A stretch of 56,934 nucleotides of DNA. Origin: Bacteroidetes bacterium OLB11. Its GTDB lineage: Bacteria > Bacteroidota > Bacteroidia > Chitinophagales > Chitinophagaceae. The notes under the pieces were generated by a model. The model did not search any database and was not told where the DNA came from. It worked only from the letters and a program-made list of their open reading frames with translations. The stretch covers positions 1 through 56,934 of the forward strand of contig LNFQ01000038.1 in assembly GCA_001567165.1 (NCBI GenBank), given 5' to 3'. Shown here one piece after another: positions 8,985 to 20,132 of the stretch; position 1 is the first letter of the stretch, and every line of letters begins with the position of its first letter. The position numbers and the translations under genes are program-made.

Positions 8985-10770
8985 ATGAAGAGAAAACGAT
9001 TGGGCATATTATTGATATGGGTTGGTTTATTAGCAGCTTGTCACACTCCGAAAAGCACCACTAGACAACCTTCAACAAAAACAAAAAATCATTCAACTCA
9101 ATCAAATTCCAAAAACAACTCAGCGACTGCCTCCAATAAAAATAATAAAATCGACGAATCAACTCTTTTTTTTAATGCAGAAAAAGAAAGACTCACAGGC
9201 ACTCCAAGGCAAGCCTTGAATACCTATACCGAATTTACAAACAAATATCCCGAAAATGCAGTAGGCCTCTTTAATACAGCACGACTTCAATTCAATTTAG
9301 GAGATGAACAAAATGCAGTGAAAAATGTCAAAAAAGCATGCGAACTCGAACCCGATAATAAATATTTTAGAAACTTGTATTTTCAGCTATTGATGTATAA
9401 TAACAAATACAAAGATGCAGAAAATCAACTCAATTTTTTAATTAGTAAATACCCCGAAAACACAGATTATTTATTTAAAAAAGCCATGCTCTTTGTAAAA
9501 ACAAAAGAGTATGACAATGCCATAGAAGTCCTAGATCAAATAGAACAAAAATCAGGATTTAACGAAGATGTCATTTTGCAAAAAAAATCCGTTTACGAAG
9601 CAATGGGCAAAACAAATGAAGCCATTACTCAAATTCAAAAACTAAGAAAGGAAGAACCTGGAGCTATTCAATATATCATTATGATGATTGATACCTATGA
9701 AAAAGCAAATCAAAAGCAAAAATCAGAACCTCTTTATAAGGAATTAGAAACTAATTTTAAAAATGAACCTATTGCTCAAGTGGCCCTGGCTCAATATTAT
9801 CTCGGAAAAAATAATCAATCTCAATATCAATATTATATTGAAAAATTGTCGAAAATAAAAACCTTGACCCCGAAACAAAAAATTTCGCTTTTGATACCAA
9901 CCATTCAAAAACTGAATGTGGACAGCTCAAAACAAAATATCAATATCGCAACTTTAGCAAAAAAAATAATCGAAGCCTCACCCGATAGCAAAGACGCTAA
10001 ATTATTTTATGCAAACGTTTTGTATTACACCAAACAATATGATGAAGCCCTCTACGAATACAAAAAAATCATCCGATTAGACGAATCTAATTTTGAAATT
10101 TGGAACAGCATTATTTCAATTTCTTTTGACAAAAACGAAATGGATAGCGTCGTAAATTATGGCAACAAATGGATAGAAAATTTTCCCAATAATCCTCTAC
10201 CTTATCTTTTAACCGCAATTGGATATCAACAGCTGAAAAACTACGAACCTGCAATAAAAAACCTCGATATAGCAGCAGGCCTCAATTCAGATAATTTAGC
10301 CATAAACTCTCAAATCTATGCTTCACTAGGGGAGATTTATCATCAACAAAAAAATACTCATTAAGCGATAGCTGCTTCTCAAAAGCGATAGAACTCAATG
10401 CCGAAGATCCAACCACTTTAAACAACTATGCCTATTATTTATCATTAAGAAAAGTAAACCTAAAATACGCCGAAACCATATCTAAAAATCATTAAAACTC
10501 CAGCCAAACAATAAATCATTTCTCGATACATACGGCTGGATACTCTTTCAACTAGGCAATTATAAAGGAGCCCAAGAATATATCGAAAAAGCACTGCAAA
10601 ATAGTGAAAGCGAACAAGATGCTACTTTGCTGGAGCATCTCGGAGATGTCTATTTTAAACTAAACAACAAATCCAAAGCCATTGAATTGTGGAAACTAGC
10701 CTTGAAAGAAAACGAAGAAAATTTACTCTTGAAACGAAAAATTAATGACGAAAATTGGTATGAAGAATAG
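8985..10770 (+). CDS. TPR-repeat lipoprotein, frame interrupted by two single-base indels
   Basis: The ATG directly follows the stop of the nucleotidyltransferase. Residues 1-19 are a lipoprotein signal (LLAAC), then a low-complexity Ser/Thr/Asn/Lys linker, then tetratricopeptide repeats throughout. The uninterrupted frame ends at 10364. Adding one A to the A7 run at 10348-10354 continues it, and adding one A to the run at 10484-10488 carries it on to the stop at 10770 (ending NDENWYEE). The repaired length is about 595 residues. Such outer-membrane-anchored TPR proteins usually scaffold envelope complexes. It overlaps the DUF4292 gene by 11 bases. Confidence 0.8.
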
Positions 10771-11608
10771 CACCCTCTTCCTTTTTATTTTTATAATGTT
10801 CTTATCAAGTTGCAAACTTGTTCGACCTTTCTTTGTCAAAAACGAAAAAAAAGAAACCCGAAAAGAAAAACGAGAAGAGAAAAAAACAGACGTTGTAATA
10901 ACCCCAAAAGATACTTTGAGCCTCCCCGCTAAGGATACAATTGCCGCCAGAAAAATGATTGAATATCGTCAGCTCGAATACAATACCATACAGCTAAAAG
11001 CCAAAATGCATTATGAATCCAACAACCAAAAGCAAAGCTTCAATATTCATTTTCGACTAAAAAATAATGAAACTATTTGGGCAAGCATATCAGCACCAAT
11101 TATTGGAGAACTAGCAAGAGCCATCATTACACCCGATAGCGTCAAAGCCCTCGATAGATTTAATAAAAAATATTACCTTTACTCTTATTCCGAATTAATA
11201 AAACTCATCAATATTGATGTTGAATTTTCAACACTACAACAGATTATCATCGGAAATGCCATCGCCACTGATGGTCCAATCAAAGACATCCAAAAGCTTG
11301 CAGGATTGAGCACATTCGTCATCAAATCAAATGACTATATCAATCAACTGACTTATAATAATACCGATTCAACATTAAGACTACTGCAATTACAAACAGC
11401 ACGCCCTATATCAACCAGCTCCATTTTAATAAACTTTTATAAATATGAAGCCTTTAACCAACACCTGTTATCCATTCAAAGAAGCTATCACATTCAAGAC
11501 CTGAAAGGGGCATCTACACTCGATATGGATATTAATAAATATGAAATCGATATTCCAATAGACTTCCCTTATAGCGTACCTGCAAACTATAAATTTGGAA
11601 ACAAATAA
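10760..11608 (+). CDS. DUF4292 lipoprotein (LolB/LolA-like fold candidate)
   Basis: A 282-residue lipoprotein from the ATG at 10760 (an in-frame ATG also lies at 10745). The signal ends FLSSC, followed by a strongly basic/acidic linker rich in K, E and R. The rest resembles the Bacteroidota DUF4292 family, with stretches such as IWASISAPIIGELARAII and the repeated strand-rich pattern ending NYKFGNK. It overlaps the TPR lipoprotein, which fits translational coupling and a shared envelope role. Function is uncharacterised; an outer-membrane lipid or lipoprotein handling role is inference from its fold family. Confidence 0.75.
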   Translation: MKNSTLFLFIFIMFLSSCKLVRPFFVKNEKKETRKEKREEKKTDVVITPKDTLSLPAKDTIAARKMIEYRQLEYNTIQLKAKMHYESNNQKQSFNIHFRLKNNETIWASISAPIIGELARAIITPDSVKALDRFNKKYYLYSYSELIKLINIDVEFSTLQQIIIGNAIATDGPIKDIQKLAGLSTFVIKSNDYINQLTYNNTDSTLRLLQLQTARPISTSSILINFYKYEAFNQHLLSIQRSYHIQDLKGASTLDMDINKYEIDIPIDFPYSVPANYKFGNK

Positions 11609-11669
11609 GCAGATTGTTATTTTGTGAAAACGATTCAGTGGAATACAGTAACTTTACTCTTCTATAAAA

Positions 11670-11896
11670 GTGAAAAAACTTATTTTTAAAAAATACTCAT
11701 TTTAATCATCAAAACATACCAACTATTACTATCTCCAATATTAGGTCCTAGTAAGTGCCGCTACACACCCACCTGCTCTGAATACGCAATAGAAGCCCTT
11801 AAAAAATATGGAATATTAAAAGGACTTTGGTTGGGTTTTAAAAGAATCTTTCGATGTGCACCTTGGGGAGGGCATGGCTATGACCCACTTCCATAA
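11670..11896 (+). CDS. yidD: Membrane protein insertion efficiency factor YidD, frame broken by one indel
   Basis: The conserved YidD body is plain: [20 protein letters not shown], then [13 protein letters not shown], and the C-terminal [13 protein letters not shown]. The N-terminus VKKLIFKK from a GTG at 11670 is in another frame; one more A in the A6 run at 11688-11693 joins the two, giving about 75 residues, the normal size. The protein assists YidC-dependent insertion of inner-membrane proteins. It sits between a DUF4292 lipoprotein and an S41 protease. Confidence 0.85.
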
Positions 11897-12029
11897 CCCA
11901 CTATTTTGAATTGTAAAAATGTTAGCAACCTATATCAATATGTAAATAACTTTTTACAATATTTAAGATAACATTTACAACTCATTTTTTAACTTTAACT
12001 TTTAAAAAAAAATATTGTAGAAAAAATCA

Positions 12030-13706
12030 ATGAAGCAAACGATTAGCCATACAAAAAGATACATTGCAGGAATAGCACTTGGAATTGCACTGATGCTTTT
12101 TGTAAGAGGGAAAGACTCTGAATCTTATTTTGAAATATCCAAAAATATGGAACTGTTCGTTTCTTTATTCAAAGAATTGAACACCTATTATGTGGATCCT
12201 ATTCAACCAGGAAAAATCGTCAAAACAGGTATCAATTCGATGTTGGACGAGCTAGACCCTTACACCACGTTTATAACGGAAGACGAAGTGCAAGATTATC
12301 GTTTTCAAACTACAGGAAAGTATGGAGGCATTGGAAGCACAATCCGAATCATCGATAATTATTTAGCGATTAGTGAACCGTACGAAAATAGCCCGGTATC
12401 AAAAGCCGGCTTGAAAGCAGGGGATATTATTTTAGAAGTAGATGGAAAAAGTACCAAAGGAAAAAGCATTGATGATTTGAGTAAATTCTTAAAAGGTTCA
12501 CCCGGTACTCAAGTGAAATTTAAAATCAAAGATGCATTCAGCGGACAAGAATCAATCAAAACAGTTACGCGTGAAGAAATTAATGTCAGTAGCGTTCCCT
12601 ATGCAGGATTGGTAGGAAAAAATAATGAATACGCTTATGTTCGTTTGACACAATTTACTGAGCGTTGTAGTTCTCAATTAAAACACAATTTAGATAGTAT
12701 CAAAAGAGTAAACCCAAGCATCAAAGGAGTCATTTTAGATTTAAGGTTTAACCCCGGAGGCCTTATTGATGAGGCTGTGAATGTGTGTGGATTATTTATC
12801 AATGGCAATCAACTCGTCGTGAGCACTAAAGGAAAAAATCCTGAGTGGGATAAAGAATATAAAACCGTTGGTAGCCCTTGGGATGAAAATATTCCATTAA
12901 CCATTCTCACAAACAGTAGTTCTGCATCCGCCTCTGAAATAGTTGCTGGCACTATGCAAGACTTAGATAGAGGAGTTGTCATCGGACAAAAAAGTTTTGG
13001 AAAAGGACTCGTGCAAACTACTCGAAATTTGGCATTCAACACAATCCTAAAAGTGACTACTGCAAAATATTACACGCCAAGCGGGCGTTGCATTCAAGCT
13101 CTTGATTACTCTCACCGAAATGAAGATGGAAGTGTAGGTGAAGTGCCCGATTCAATCAAAACAAAATTTAAAACCAAAGCAGGAAGAATTGTAATGGATG
13201 GCGGAGGAATTACCCCCGATATAAAAACACCTACAAAAGATGTTTCTAAAATTATTTATGTTCTAGTTAGTAAATCTTTTTCGTTTGACTTCGCTACTCA
13301 GTACGCCAAAAATCACCAGATAATTTCATCACCAAAAGAATTTAAATTGAATGACAATGACTTTAATGATTTTGTAAAATGGATCGACGATAAAGACTAT
13401 TCTTACAAATCAAAATCAGAAGAATCCTTAAAAGAATTTAAAACAATTGCAGAAAAAGAAAACTACTTTAATGCAATCAAATCAGAATATGAAAATTTAC
13501 AAAAATCCTTAGCTCACGACAAAAAGCAAGACCTGATAAAAAACAAAACTGAAATTTTACAACTTTTGCAATCTGAGATTGTGACGAGATATTATTATCA
13601 AAAAGGACGATTGCAAAATCAATTAAATGATGACCCAGAAGTGGCACAAGCGATTAATGTGTTGGACAATCCTGGGAAATATCAATCAATATTGAAAGTC
13701 AATTAA
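12030..13706 (+). CDS. S41-family carboxy-terminal processing protease (CtpA-like)
   Basis: A 558-residue periplasmic protease. An N-terminal membrane anchor (IAGIALGIALMLFV, 12-25) is followed by a PDZ domain (~95-170, YGGIGSTIRI and AGLKAGDIILEVDG). The S41 catalytic domain has the nucleophile Ser in SSSASASEIVAG (~305) and the Lys in GQKSFGKGLVQT (~330). The C-terminal ~130 residues are helical and highly charged. It is expected to cleave envelope proteins near their C-termini. The frame is intact and the length is normal for the Bacteroidota version. Confidence 0.9.
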   Translation: MKQTISHTKRYIAGIALGIALMLFVRGKDSESYFEISKNMELFVSLFKELNTYYVDPIQPGKIVKTGINSMLDELDPYTTFITEDEVQDYRFQTTGKYGGIGSTIRIIDNYLAISEPYENSPVSKAGLKAGDIILEVDGKSTKGKSIDDLSKFLKGSPGTQVKFKIKDAFSGQESIKTVTREEINVSSVPYAGLVGKNNEYAYVRLTQFTERCSSQLKHNLDSIKRVNPSIKGVILDLRFNPGGLIDEAVNVCGLFINGNQLVVSTKGKNPEWDKEYKTVGSPWDENIPLTILTNSSSASASEIVAGTMQDLDRGVVIGQKSFGKGLVQTTRNLAFNTILKVTTAKYYTPSGRCIQALDYSHRNEDGSVGEVPDSIKTKFKTKAGRIVMDGGGITPDIKTPTKDVSKIIYVLVSKSFSFDFATQYAKNHQIISSPKEFKLNDNDFNDFVKWIDDKDYSYKSKSEESLKEFKTIAEKENYFNAIKSEYENLQKSLAHDKKQDLIKNKTEILQLLQSEIVTRYYYQKGRLQNQLNDDPEVAQAINVLDNPGKYQSILKVN

Positions 13707-13773
13707 TTCAAAGTGAACGTGTTTTTTTTATTAAAATACCTTCACCCAAATATGCATATTATAAAATTAATTC

Positions 13774-15976
13774 ATGCCCGATTTATTATTTGATCAAGAA
13801 AACAGTTATTTCAAGTTGGCTTTTGATTTTATTGAAAAAACCAATTGTAGCCTTTATCTTACAGGAAAAGCAGGAACGGGAAAAACTACTTTCCTCAAGC
13901 AAATCAGGAATCATTCATCCAAAAAAATGGTTGTAGTGGCACCCACAGGAGTCGCTGCTATCAATGCTACCGGAGTTACCATTCATTCTTTTTTTCAACT
14001 TCCTTTTGCAACTTTTATTGCCGATGCACCAAGAGGATTTGGTGTCAATTCCAATATCGTAGATAGACATTTATTATTGAAAAATTTTAAAATAAACAAT
14101 AATAAAAAAAGATTATTGAAGAACTGGAACTGTTGATAATTGATGAAGTGAGTATGCTACGTGCAGATTTATTAGATGCCATTGACACCTTACTAAAAAT
14201 ATTCAGACAAAATGAAAATCCTTTTGGAGGAGTACAAGTTCTTTTTATTGGTGATTTATATCAGTTGCCACCTGTCGTAAAAGATACCGAAAAAGAATTG
14301 TTTTCTACTTATTATGAAAGCCCCTATTTTTTTCATGCTGCTGTGTTTAAGCAAATAAAATTGGTATTTATAGAACTCAAAAAAGTGTATAGACAAAATG
14401 AATATCAATTTATTAATTTGCTAAATAATATTCGATATAACGAATTGAGTTATGAAGATTTTGAAATGCTCAATCAGCGATATAAGCCAGAGTTTGAGCC
14501 ACCTCCAAATGAACAATATATCACGCTCACAACCCACAACGCCAAAGCTGATGAAATCAATAAAAGAGAGTTAGAAAAAATAAATGAACCTTTATTTCTT
14601 TTCAATTGTAGCATAGAAGGAGAAGTGAATGAAAAACATTTTCCAACCGAAATGCAATTAAAACTAAAAAAAGGGGCACAGGTGATGTTTGTAAAAAATG
14701 ATAGTAGTGGTGAAGGAAATTATTACAATGGGAGAATTGCAAAAATTATCAATATCGCAGACGATGAAATTATCGTGCAGTTTGATGATGCCACCGATTA
14801 TTTTACAGTCAACAAAGAAACATGGGAAAATATCACTTTTGAATATAATGAAGAATTAAATACAGTCGAAGAAAAAGTAATAGGCACATTCACCCAATAT
14901 CCACTCAAATTGGCTTGGGCTATTACCATTCATAAAAGTCAAGGATTGACATTTAATCAAGCGATAATCGATGCTGGAGCTTCCTTTGCTCCCGGTCAAG
15001 TCTATGTTGCATTAAGCCGTTGCGTATCATTAGATGGAGTTATTTTGCTTTCAAAAATCAATGCCTATGCTATCCAAAATGATTCGCGTATTTACCATTT
15101 CAGTATGGGACAAGAACCGCTACATGTGTTAGAACAACAACTCGAATATGAATCACAAGTGTATGATTTTGTAAAAATTTCTAAACTCTTTCAATGGCGA
15201 CAAATGACTGAGATGGCATACGAACTATACAAAGGGACATTAGCCGCAAAAGCCCTGCCAACAAGCTATCAAGCTGTTCAAATTACACATGAAATTTTAA
15301 AACAAACGCAAAAACAAGAACAAGTTGCCGATAAATTTCTACTACAATTGCAACAATTATTTTCTGAATGGGAATACTCACGAAATCATCATCATTTAAT
15401 AGCACGATTAAAAAAAGCCATTCATTATTTTGCGAATGCCGTATTTGCAGAGCTTTACATGCCTCTTCATGATTTTTACAATGAAATAAAAAAATGTTAC
15501 AAGGATTAAAAAAATATCTAGAACGAGTGCTACTTGCTGAAAATCAATGGTGGACGAAAATTGAAAATTTGCAAAAAGCATCATTAAATGGAGAACTGAT
15601 ATATCCGACTCCTCTTATTTATAAACCTCAAATAATAGAACCCCTTAATGGGAAAAAAGCAAAAGGAGATAGTGCTAAAGAAACACTTGCATTTTATAAA
15701 AGTGGAAAATCAATTGATGAAATTGCACAAATGAGAAACTTAAAAGAGGCAACCATTCTAGCACATTTAGCCACTTTTATTTTGACTGGAGAGCTTGATA
15801 TAAAGCCATTCTTGAAGCCAGAAGCCATTCAAGAAATAAAATCAAGCTATCAAAATTTATCAGAATTTTCACTTTCCAATTTGTTCAATAATCTTCAACA
15901 AAAATATTCACATGCTGAAATTAGAATGGCGATTAATTATTTAATTTTTAAAAAAGAAATCCAAGATCGAACCTAA
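13774..15976 (+). CDS. PIF1/RecD-like SF1 helicase with C-terminal helix-turn-helix, frame broken twice
   Basis: Three consecutive frames (13774-14136, 14133-15509, 15494-15976) form one helicase. The first has Walker A GKAGTGKTTF and the motif APTGVAAINATGVTIHSFF. The second has Walker B LLIIDEVSML, GDLYQLPPVV and the late helicase motif HKSQGLTFNQ with VALSRC. The third has a C-terminal helicase-associated HTH (FYKSGKSIDEIAQMRNL). One extra A in each A7 run (14104-14110 and 15488-15494) restores a single ~735-residue protein. It should unwind DNA using ATP. It is followed 18 bases on by the HD hydrolase. Confidence 0.88.
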
Positions 15977-15994
15977 AAAATTATATAAAGAAAC

Positions 15995-17101
15995 ATGAGA
16001 AAAATAATCAATGACCCCGTCCATGGATTCATCACTATCGATGATGAATTGATTTATGCAATCATATCACATCCTTATTATCAAAGATTAAGGCATATTA
16101 AGCAAATGGCATTAGCCTATTTAGTTTATCCTGGTGCGGTGCACACAAGGCTTCATCACTCTTTGGGTGCTTATCATTTGATGGGAAAAGCATTAGAAGA
16201 GTTGAGGCAAAAAGGTGCAGAAATCACACGCGAAGAATCTCAAGGAGCTCAAATTGCAATCTTGTTGCACGACATCGGTCATGGACCTTTCTCACACGCT
16301 CTGGAACACACTTTGGCGAATATTCAGCATGAAGAAATTTCATTACTCATCATGCAAAAATTAAATGAAGAATTTCAAGGAAAGCTAGCAATTGCAATTG
16401 ATATTTATACAAATCAATATCCAAAAAAATTCTTACATCAACTCGTCAGCTCACAACTAGATGTGGATCGCTTAGATTACTTGGCAAGAGATAGTTTTTT
16501 TACAGGAGTTAGCGAAGGCGTGGTAGGATATGAACGTATTATCAAAATGCTGACAGTTCATCAAGAAGAATTACTAGTAGAAGAAAAGGGAATCCATTCG
16601 ATTGAAAAATTTTTAATCGCAAGAAGGTTTATGTATTGGCAAGTCTATTTACATAAAACTGTTTTGAGCTCAGAATTACTACTAGTAAATATTTTGAAAA
16701 GAGCCAAAGCTCTTATTCATCAAGGGAAAAATCTAATGGCAAGTCCATCGCTTTATTTTTTTCTGAGCAAACAATTGAATCTGGATGATTTTATATCAAA
16801 TCCAGTTTGCTTATCTCATTTTCTTAATACCAATGATAGTGATGTTGAATGTGCAATACGAAGCTGGATGCAACATGAAGACTCAATTTTATCAGATTTA
16901 TGCACTAGATTGACTAATCGAAAGTTATTAAAAATCGAATTTTTACAAACCGATGACCAGTCCAAAATAAAATCAATTCGTGAAAAAATTCAACAACAAT
17001 TTTCGTTAGATGAACAAAGCATTTCTTACTATTTCACCGAATCGACAACTAGTAATAAAACGTATAATGAATCAGTCGATCAAATAAAAAATTTTATATA
17101 A
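15995..17101 (+). CDS. HD-domain phosphohydrolase
   Basis: A 368-residue protein with the metal-binding signature of HD hydrolases: HTRLHHSLGAYHLM (~50-63), LLHDIGHGPFSHALEH (~92-107), and DVDRLDYLARDS (~155-166). It resembles the COG1078 family of dNTPase-like enzymes, and in Bacteroidota this gene commonly lies immediately before lpxD, as here. The substrate is not established for this branch; nucleoside triphosphate hydrolysis is inferred from family. The frame is intact. Confidence 0.85.
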   Translation: MRKIINDPVHGFITIDDELIYAIISHPYYQRLRHIKQMALAYLVYPGAVHTRLHHSLGAYHLMGKALEELRQKGAEITREESQGAQIAILLHDIGHGPFSHALEHTLANIQHEEISLLIMQKLNEEFQGKLAIAIDIYTNQYPKKFLHQLVSSQLDVDRLDYLARDSFFTGVSEGVVGYERIIKMLTVHQEELLVEEKGIHSIEKFLIARRFMYWQVYLHKTVLSSELLLVNILKRAKALIHQGKNLMASPSLYFFLSKQLNLDDFISNPVCLSHFLNTNDSDVECAIRSWMQHEDSILSDLCTRLTNRKLLKIEFLQTDDQSKIKSIREKIQQQFSLDEQSISYYFTESTTSNKTYNESVDQIKNFI

Positions 17102-17180
17102 AAATGGAACTATAAAACCAATTTCTAAAGTAGAAAATACACTTATTAGTTCTGAACTCATTATACCAACAAAAAAACAT

Positions 17181-17210
17181 TATATTTGTTATATTAGATA
17201 AATATATTTG
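17181..17210 (+). promoter_or_regulatory. Two -7 boxes TATATTTG ahead of lpxD
   Basis: Identical TATATTTG octamers lie at 17181-17188 and 17203-17210, 22 bases apart. The second ends 10 bases before the lpxD ATG, so a transcript from it would have almost no leader. The -33 elements are poor. Confidence 0.4.
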
Positions 17211-17220
17211 TACAATATTT

Positions 17221-18267
17221 ATGAAATTTACTGCTCAACAAATAGCCACTCTTGTGCAAGGAAAGGTAGAAGGAGACATTCATTCTAGCGTTCATTCTAT
17301 TTCCAAAATTGAAGAAGCGAAGCAAGGGGATTTATGCTTTTTAGCTAATCCTAAATATGAAGACTATATTTATGAAAGTCAAGCATCTATTATTTTAGTT
17401 AATAATCAATTTTCACCTAAAAGAGAGATTCATGCTACCCTCATTCGCGTGCCGGATGCTTATGCTGCTTTTGCTTCATTGCTTAATGTTTATCAAGGTA
17501 TCATCGAAGGAAAACCACGCATTGGAATCGAAGAGAATTGTTTTATTTCTAAAAGTGCACAAATAGGAAAAGATGCCTATGTCGCTGCATTTAGTTATAT
17601 TTCAGACAAAGCATCTATCGGAGAACATACCAAAATTTACCCACATACTTTTATCGGAGAAGGAGTGAAAATTGGAAATAATTGTACAATCAATTCAGGG
17701 GTGCATATTTATAAAAATTGTGTGCTAGGAAACAATATTATTCTACACGCAGGAACAGTAATCGGCTCAGATGGATTTGGATTTGCACCTCAAAATGATC
17801 ATTACCAAAAAATTCCACAATTAGGAAATGTAGTGATTGAAGATAATGTTGAAATTGGAGCTAATTGTACAATTGACAGAGCTACCATTGGTTCTACCAT
17901 TATTAGAAAAGGAGCAAAATTAGACAATTTGATTCAAATAGCACATAATGTGGAAGTGGGTGAAAATACCGTCATTTCAGCACAGGCAGGAGTTTCAGGA
18001 AGCACAAAAATAGGTTCGAATGTAATGATAGGAGGGCAAGCTGGAATCGTGGGGCATATTAAAATCGCAGATGGCTCTAAAATAAATGCACAAAGTGGAG
18101 TGTCTAAAACGATTAAAAATAAAAATACATCCCTGACAGATTCACCAGCATTTGAATACAAAGGAGCACTCAAAAGCCAAGCTATTTATAAAAATTTACC
18201 GTCTTTGTTAGAACGAATAAAGAACCTAGAAGAAATATTAATTAAAAACAATTCAAACTCAAAATAA
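17221..18267 (+). CDS. lpxD: UDP-3-O-acylglucosamine N-acyltransferase
   Basis: A 348-residue acyltransferase of lipid A synthesis that adds the second (N-linked) acyl chain. The N-terminal uridine-binding domain (1-~100: MKFTAQQIATLVQGKVEG, GDLCFLANPKYEDY) is followed by a left-handed beta helix of hexapeptide repeats (~105-310). The catalytic His region is visible in IQIAHNVEVGENTVI, with GSDGFGFAP before it. A short helical tail ends the protein. It is followed 28 bases later by lpxC-fabZ. Confidence 0.95.
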   Translation: MKFTAQQIATLVQGKVEGDIHSSVHSISKIEEAKQGDLCFLANPKYEDYIYESQASIILVNNQFSPKREIHATLIRVPDAYAAFASLLNVYQGIIEGKPRIGIEENCFISKSAQIGKDAYVAAFSYISDKASIGEHTKIYPHTFIGEGVKIGNNCTINSGVHIYKNCVLGNNIILHAGTVIGSDGFGFAPQNDHYQKIPQLGNVVIEDNVEIGANCTIDRATIGSTIIRKGAKLDNLIQIAHNVEVGENTVISAQAGVSGSTKIGSNVMIGGQAGIVGHIKIADGSKINAQSGVSKTIKNKNTSLTDSPAFEYKGALKSQAIYKNLPSLLERIKNLEEILIKNNSNSK

Positions 18268-18295
18268 AATTCCAAAATTGACTAAGAATAAAAAT

Positions 18296-19702
18296 ATGAA
18301 TATTCAACACAATCAGCAGCACACTTTAAAGCATGAATTTTCAATGGATGGAGTCGGATTACATTCCGGTCTTGTCACCAAAATTAAAGTACTACCAGCA
18401 AGCCCTGGTCATGGCATCAAATTTCAACGGATTGATTTGCCGAATGAACCCATCATCAAAGCCGATGTCGATTATGTAGTTGATACTTCACGCGGTACAA
18501 CATTAGAACACAATGAAGTGAGAGTTGCCACTATCGAACATTTGCTTGCAGCACTTACAGGAATGGGCGTGGACAATGCATTGATTCAAATGGATAATGA
18601 AGAAGTTCCCATTTTAGACGGTAGCTCAAAAGGCTATGTTGATGCAATCGAAAAAGTAGGTATTGAAGAGCAAAATGCTAAAAAAATTTATTTCTCTATC
18701 GATACCAATATCTCCTATGTTGATGAAGATAAAAATGTTGAAATGGTTGCAACTCCTAGTACAGAATATAAAATCACAACGCTTATCGACTTTAATTCAA
18801 AAGTACTCGGAACACAACACGCTTCACTCAAAGGCCTCAATCAATTCAAAAAAGAAATTTCACCTGCACGCACTTTTTGCTTCTTGCATGAGCTGGAATA
18901 TTTATACAATAACAACTTAATCAAGGGCGGAACCTTAGATAATGCAATAGTTGTTGTGGATAGAATTGTAGAAAACGACGAGTTGGATAAACTGGCCAAA
19001 ATCTTTAAAAGAACATCTATTAAAGTCGAATCAGAAGGAATATTAAATAATATCAAATTACACTTTTCTAATGAACCGGCTCGACACAAACTCCTTGATA
19101 TTATTGGTGATTTGACGCTAATAGGATATCCTATCAAAGCTAATATCATAGCATCTCGACCCGGACATAAATCAAATGTTGCTTTCGCAAAAAAAATAAA
19201 AGATTATATCAAGAAAAATAAAAACATGTTGGATGTTCCTGTCTATGACCCAACTAACCCTGCTATCTTCGATATAAATTATATCTCCCAATTACTTCCT
19301 CATCGTTACCCATTTTTACTTGTAGATAAAGTCATCGAACTAAGCGATAATCATGTAGTCGGAATCAAAAATATTACATTTAACGAACCTTGTTTTACTG
19401 GACATTTTCCTAACAATCCGGTATTTCCTGCTGTCTTGCAACTCGAAGCATTAGCTCAAACAGGAGGTGTCTTGGTACTAAATAATCAAGGTGGTCCAGA
19501 GAAAAAATTTGATACTTATTTCTTAAAAATTGATAACGCTAGATTCAAACAAAAAGTATTGCCCGGTGATACATTGATTCTTAAAATGGAATTGACTCAA
19601 CCCATTCGAAGAGGAATTTGTGAAATGAAAGGAACAGCTTATGTAGGTAATAAAATTGTTTGCGAAGCAGATTTAATGGCACAAATCGTTCCTCGAACTT
19701 AA
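18296..19702 (+). CDS. lpxC: Bifunctional LpxC deacetylase / FabZ 3-hydroxyacyl-ACP dehydratase
   Basis: A fusion typical of Bacteroidota. Residues ~1-300 are LpxC, the zinc deacetylase that commits UDP-acyl-GlcNAc to lipid A: SMDGVGLHSG, zinc ligands in TIEHLLAALTGMGVDNA and LLDIIGDL, and the HKSNVAF motif. Residues ~325-468 are FabZ: LPHRYPFLLVDKV, the catalytic His in FTGHFPNNPVFPAVLQLEAL with the downstream acidic residue. The start is placed at ATG 18296 rather than the in-frame TTG at 18278. Lipid A synthesis and fatty-acid elongation are thereby encoded together. The frame is intact. Confidence 0.95.
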   Translation: MNIQHNQQHTLKHEFSMDGVGLHSGLVTKIKVLPASPGHGIKFQRIDLPNEPIIKADVDYVVDTSRGTTLEHNEVRVATIEHLLAALTGMGVDNALIQMDNEEVPILDGSSKGYVDAIEKVGIEEQNAKKIYFSIDTNISYVDEDKNVEMVATPSTEYKITTLIDFNSKVLGTQHASLKGLNQFKKEISPARTFCFLHELEYLYNNNLIKGGTLDNAIVVVDRIVENDELDKLAKIFKRTSIKVESEGILNNIKLHFSNEPARHKLLDIIGDLTLIGYPIKANIIASRPGHKSNVAFAKKIKDYIKKNKNMLDVPVYDPTNPAIFDINYISQLLPHRYPFLLVDKVIELSDNHVVGIKNITFNEPCFTGHFPNNPVFPAVLQLEALAQTGGVLVLNNQGGPEKKFDTYFLKIDNARFKQKVLPGDTLILKMELTQPIRRGICEMKGTAYVGNKIVCEADLMAQIVPRT

Positions 19703-19716
19703 ACCAAATTTGACAA

Positions 19717-20067
19717 ATGAAATACTTTCTTTCACTCTTATTTTCCATTATTCTTTTTTCATGTAAAATGGAAAAAGCTACTAAAGTTGAGATTACAAAT
19801 GAAAACGATTTTCCGATTTCAGTAACAATCAAAACCAATAATATTTCGCATACTTATCAAAATATTAAAGCAAACGAAACCATTACCGAATGGTACAACT
19901 GGCAAGGACTTGATAATAACGATGGCGAATGGATTTTTACAGTGAAAAATGAAAACACCAATGGTCAAGACCAATATAAACACGGATATTTCACACAGGG
20001 CAGCTTGTATAATTATGTCACCCTTATTAGCAAGGGCGACCAACTCAAAGTTCAAATATCAGAGTAA
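19717..20067 (+). CDS. Small lipoprotein of unknown function
   Basis: A 116-residue protein with a clear lipoprotein signal (MKYFLSLLFSIILFSC, Cys16). The mature part is strand-rich and polar (EITNENDFPISVTIKTNN), suggesting a compact beta-sandwich. I do not recognise a family. It starts 14 bases after lpxC-fabZ on the same strand, in the place where many Bacteroidota carry lpxA, so it may be co-transcribed with the lipid A genes. Confidence 0.65.
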   Translation: MKYFLSLLFSIILFSCKMEKATKVEITNENDFPISVTIKTNNISHTYQNIKANETITEWYNWQGLDNNDGEWIFTVKNENTNGQDQYKHGYFTQGSLYNYVTLISKGDQLKVQISE

Positions 20068-20132
20068 TTGTTACACAAATGAGAAATAAAAAATGAAAAC
20101 ATTTTTACAAATCTAAATTGGATAAATATCTT

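Noticed and set aside
13774..15976. Three separate helicase-related genes
   Set aside because: The motifs are in the order of one PIF1/RecD-like protein and both borders are A7 runs repaired by one base.
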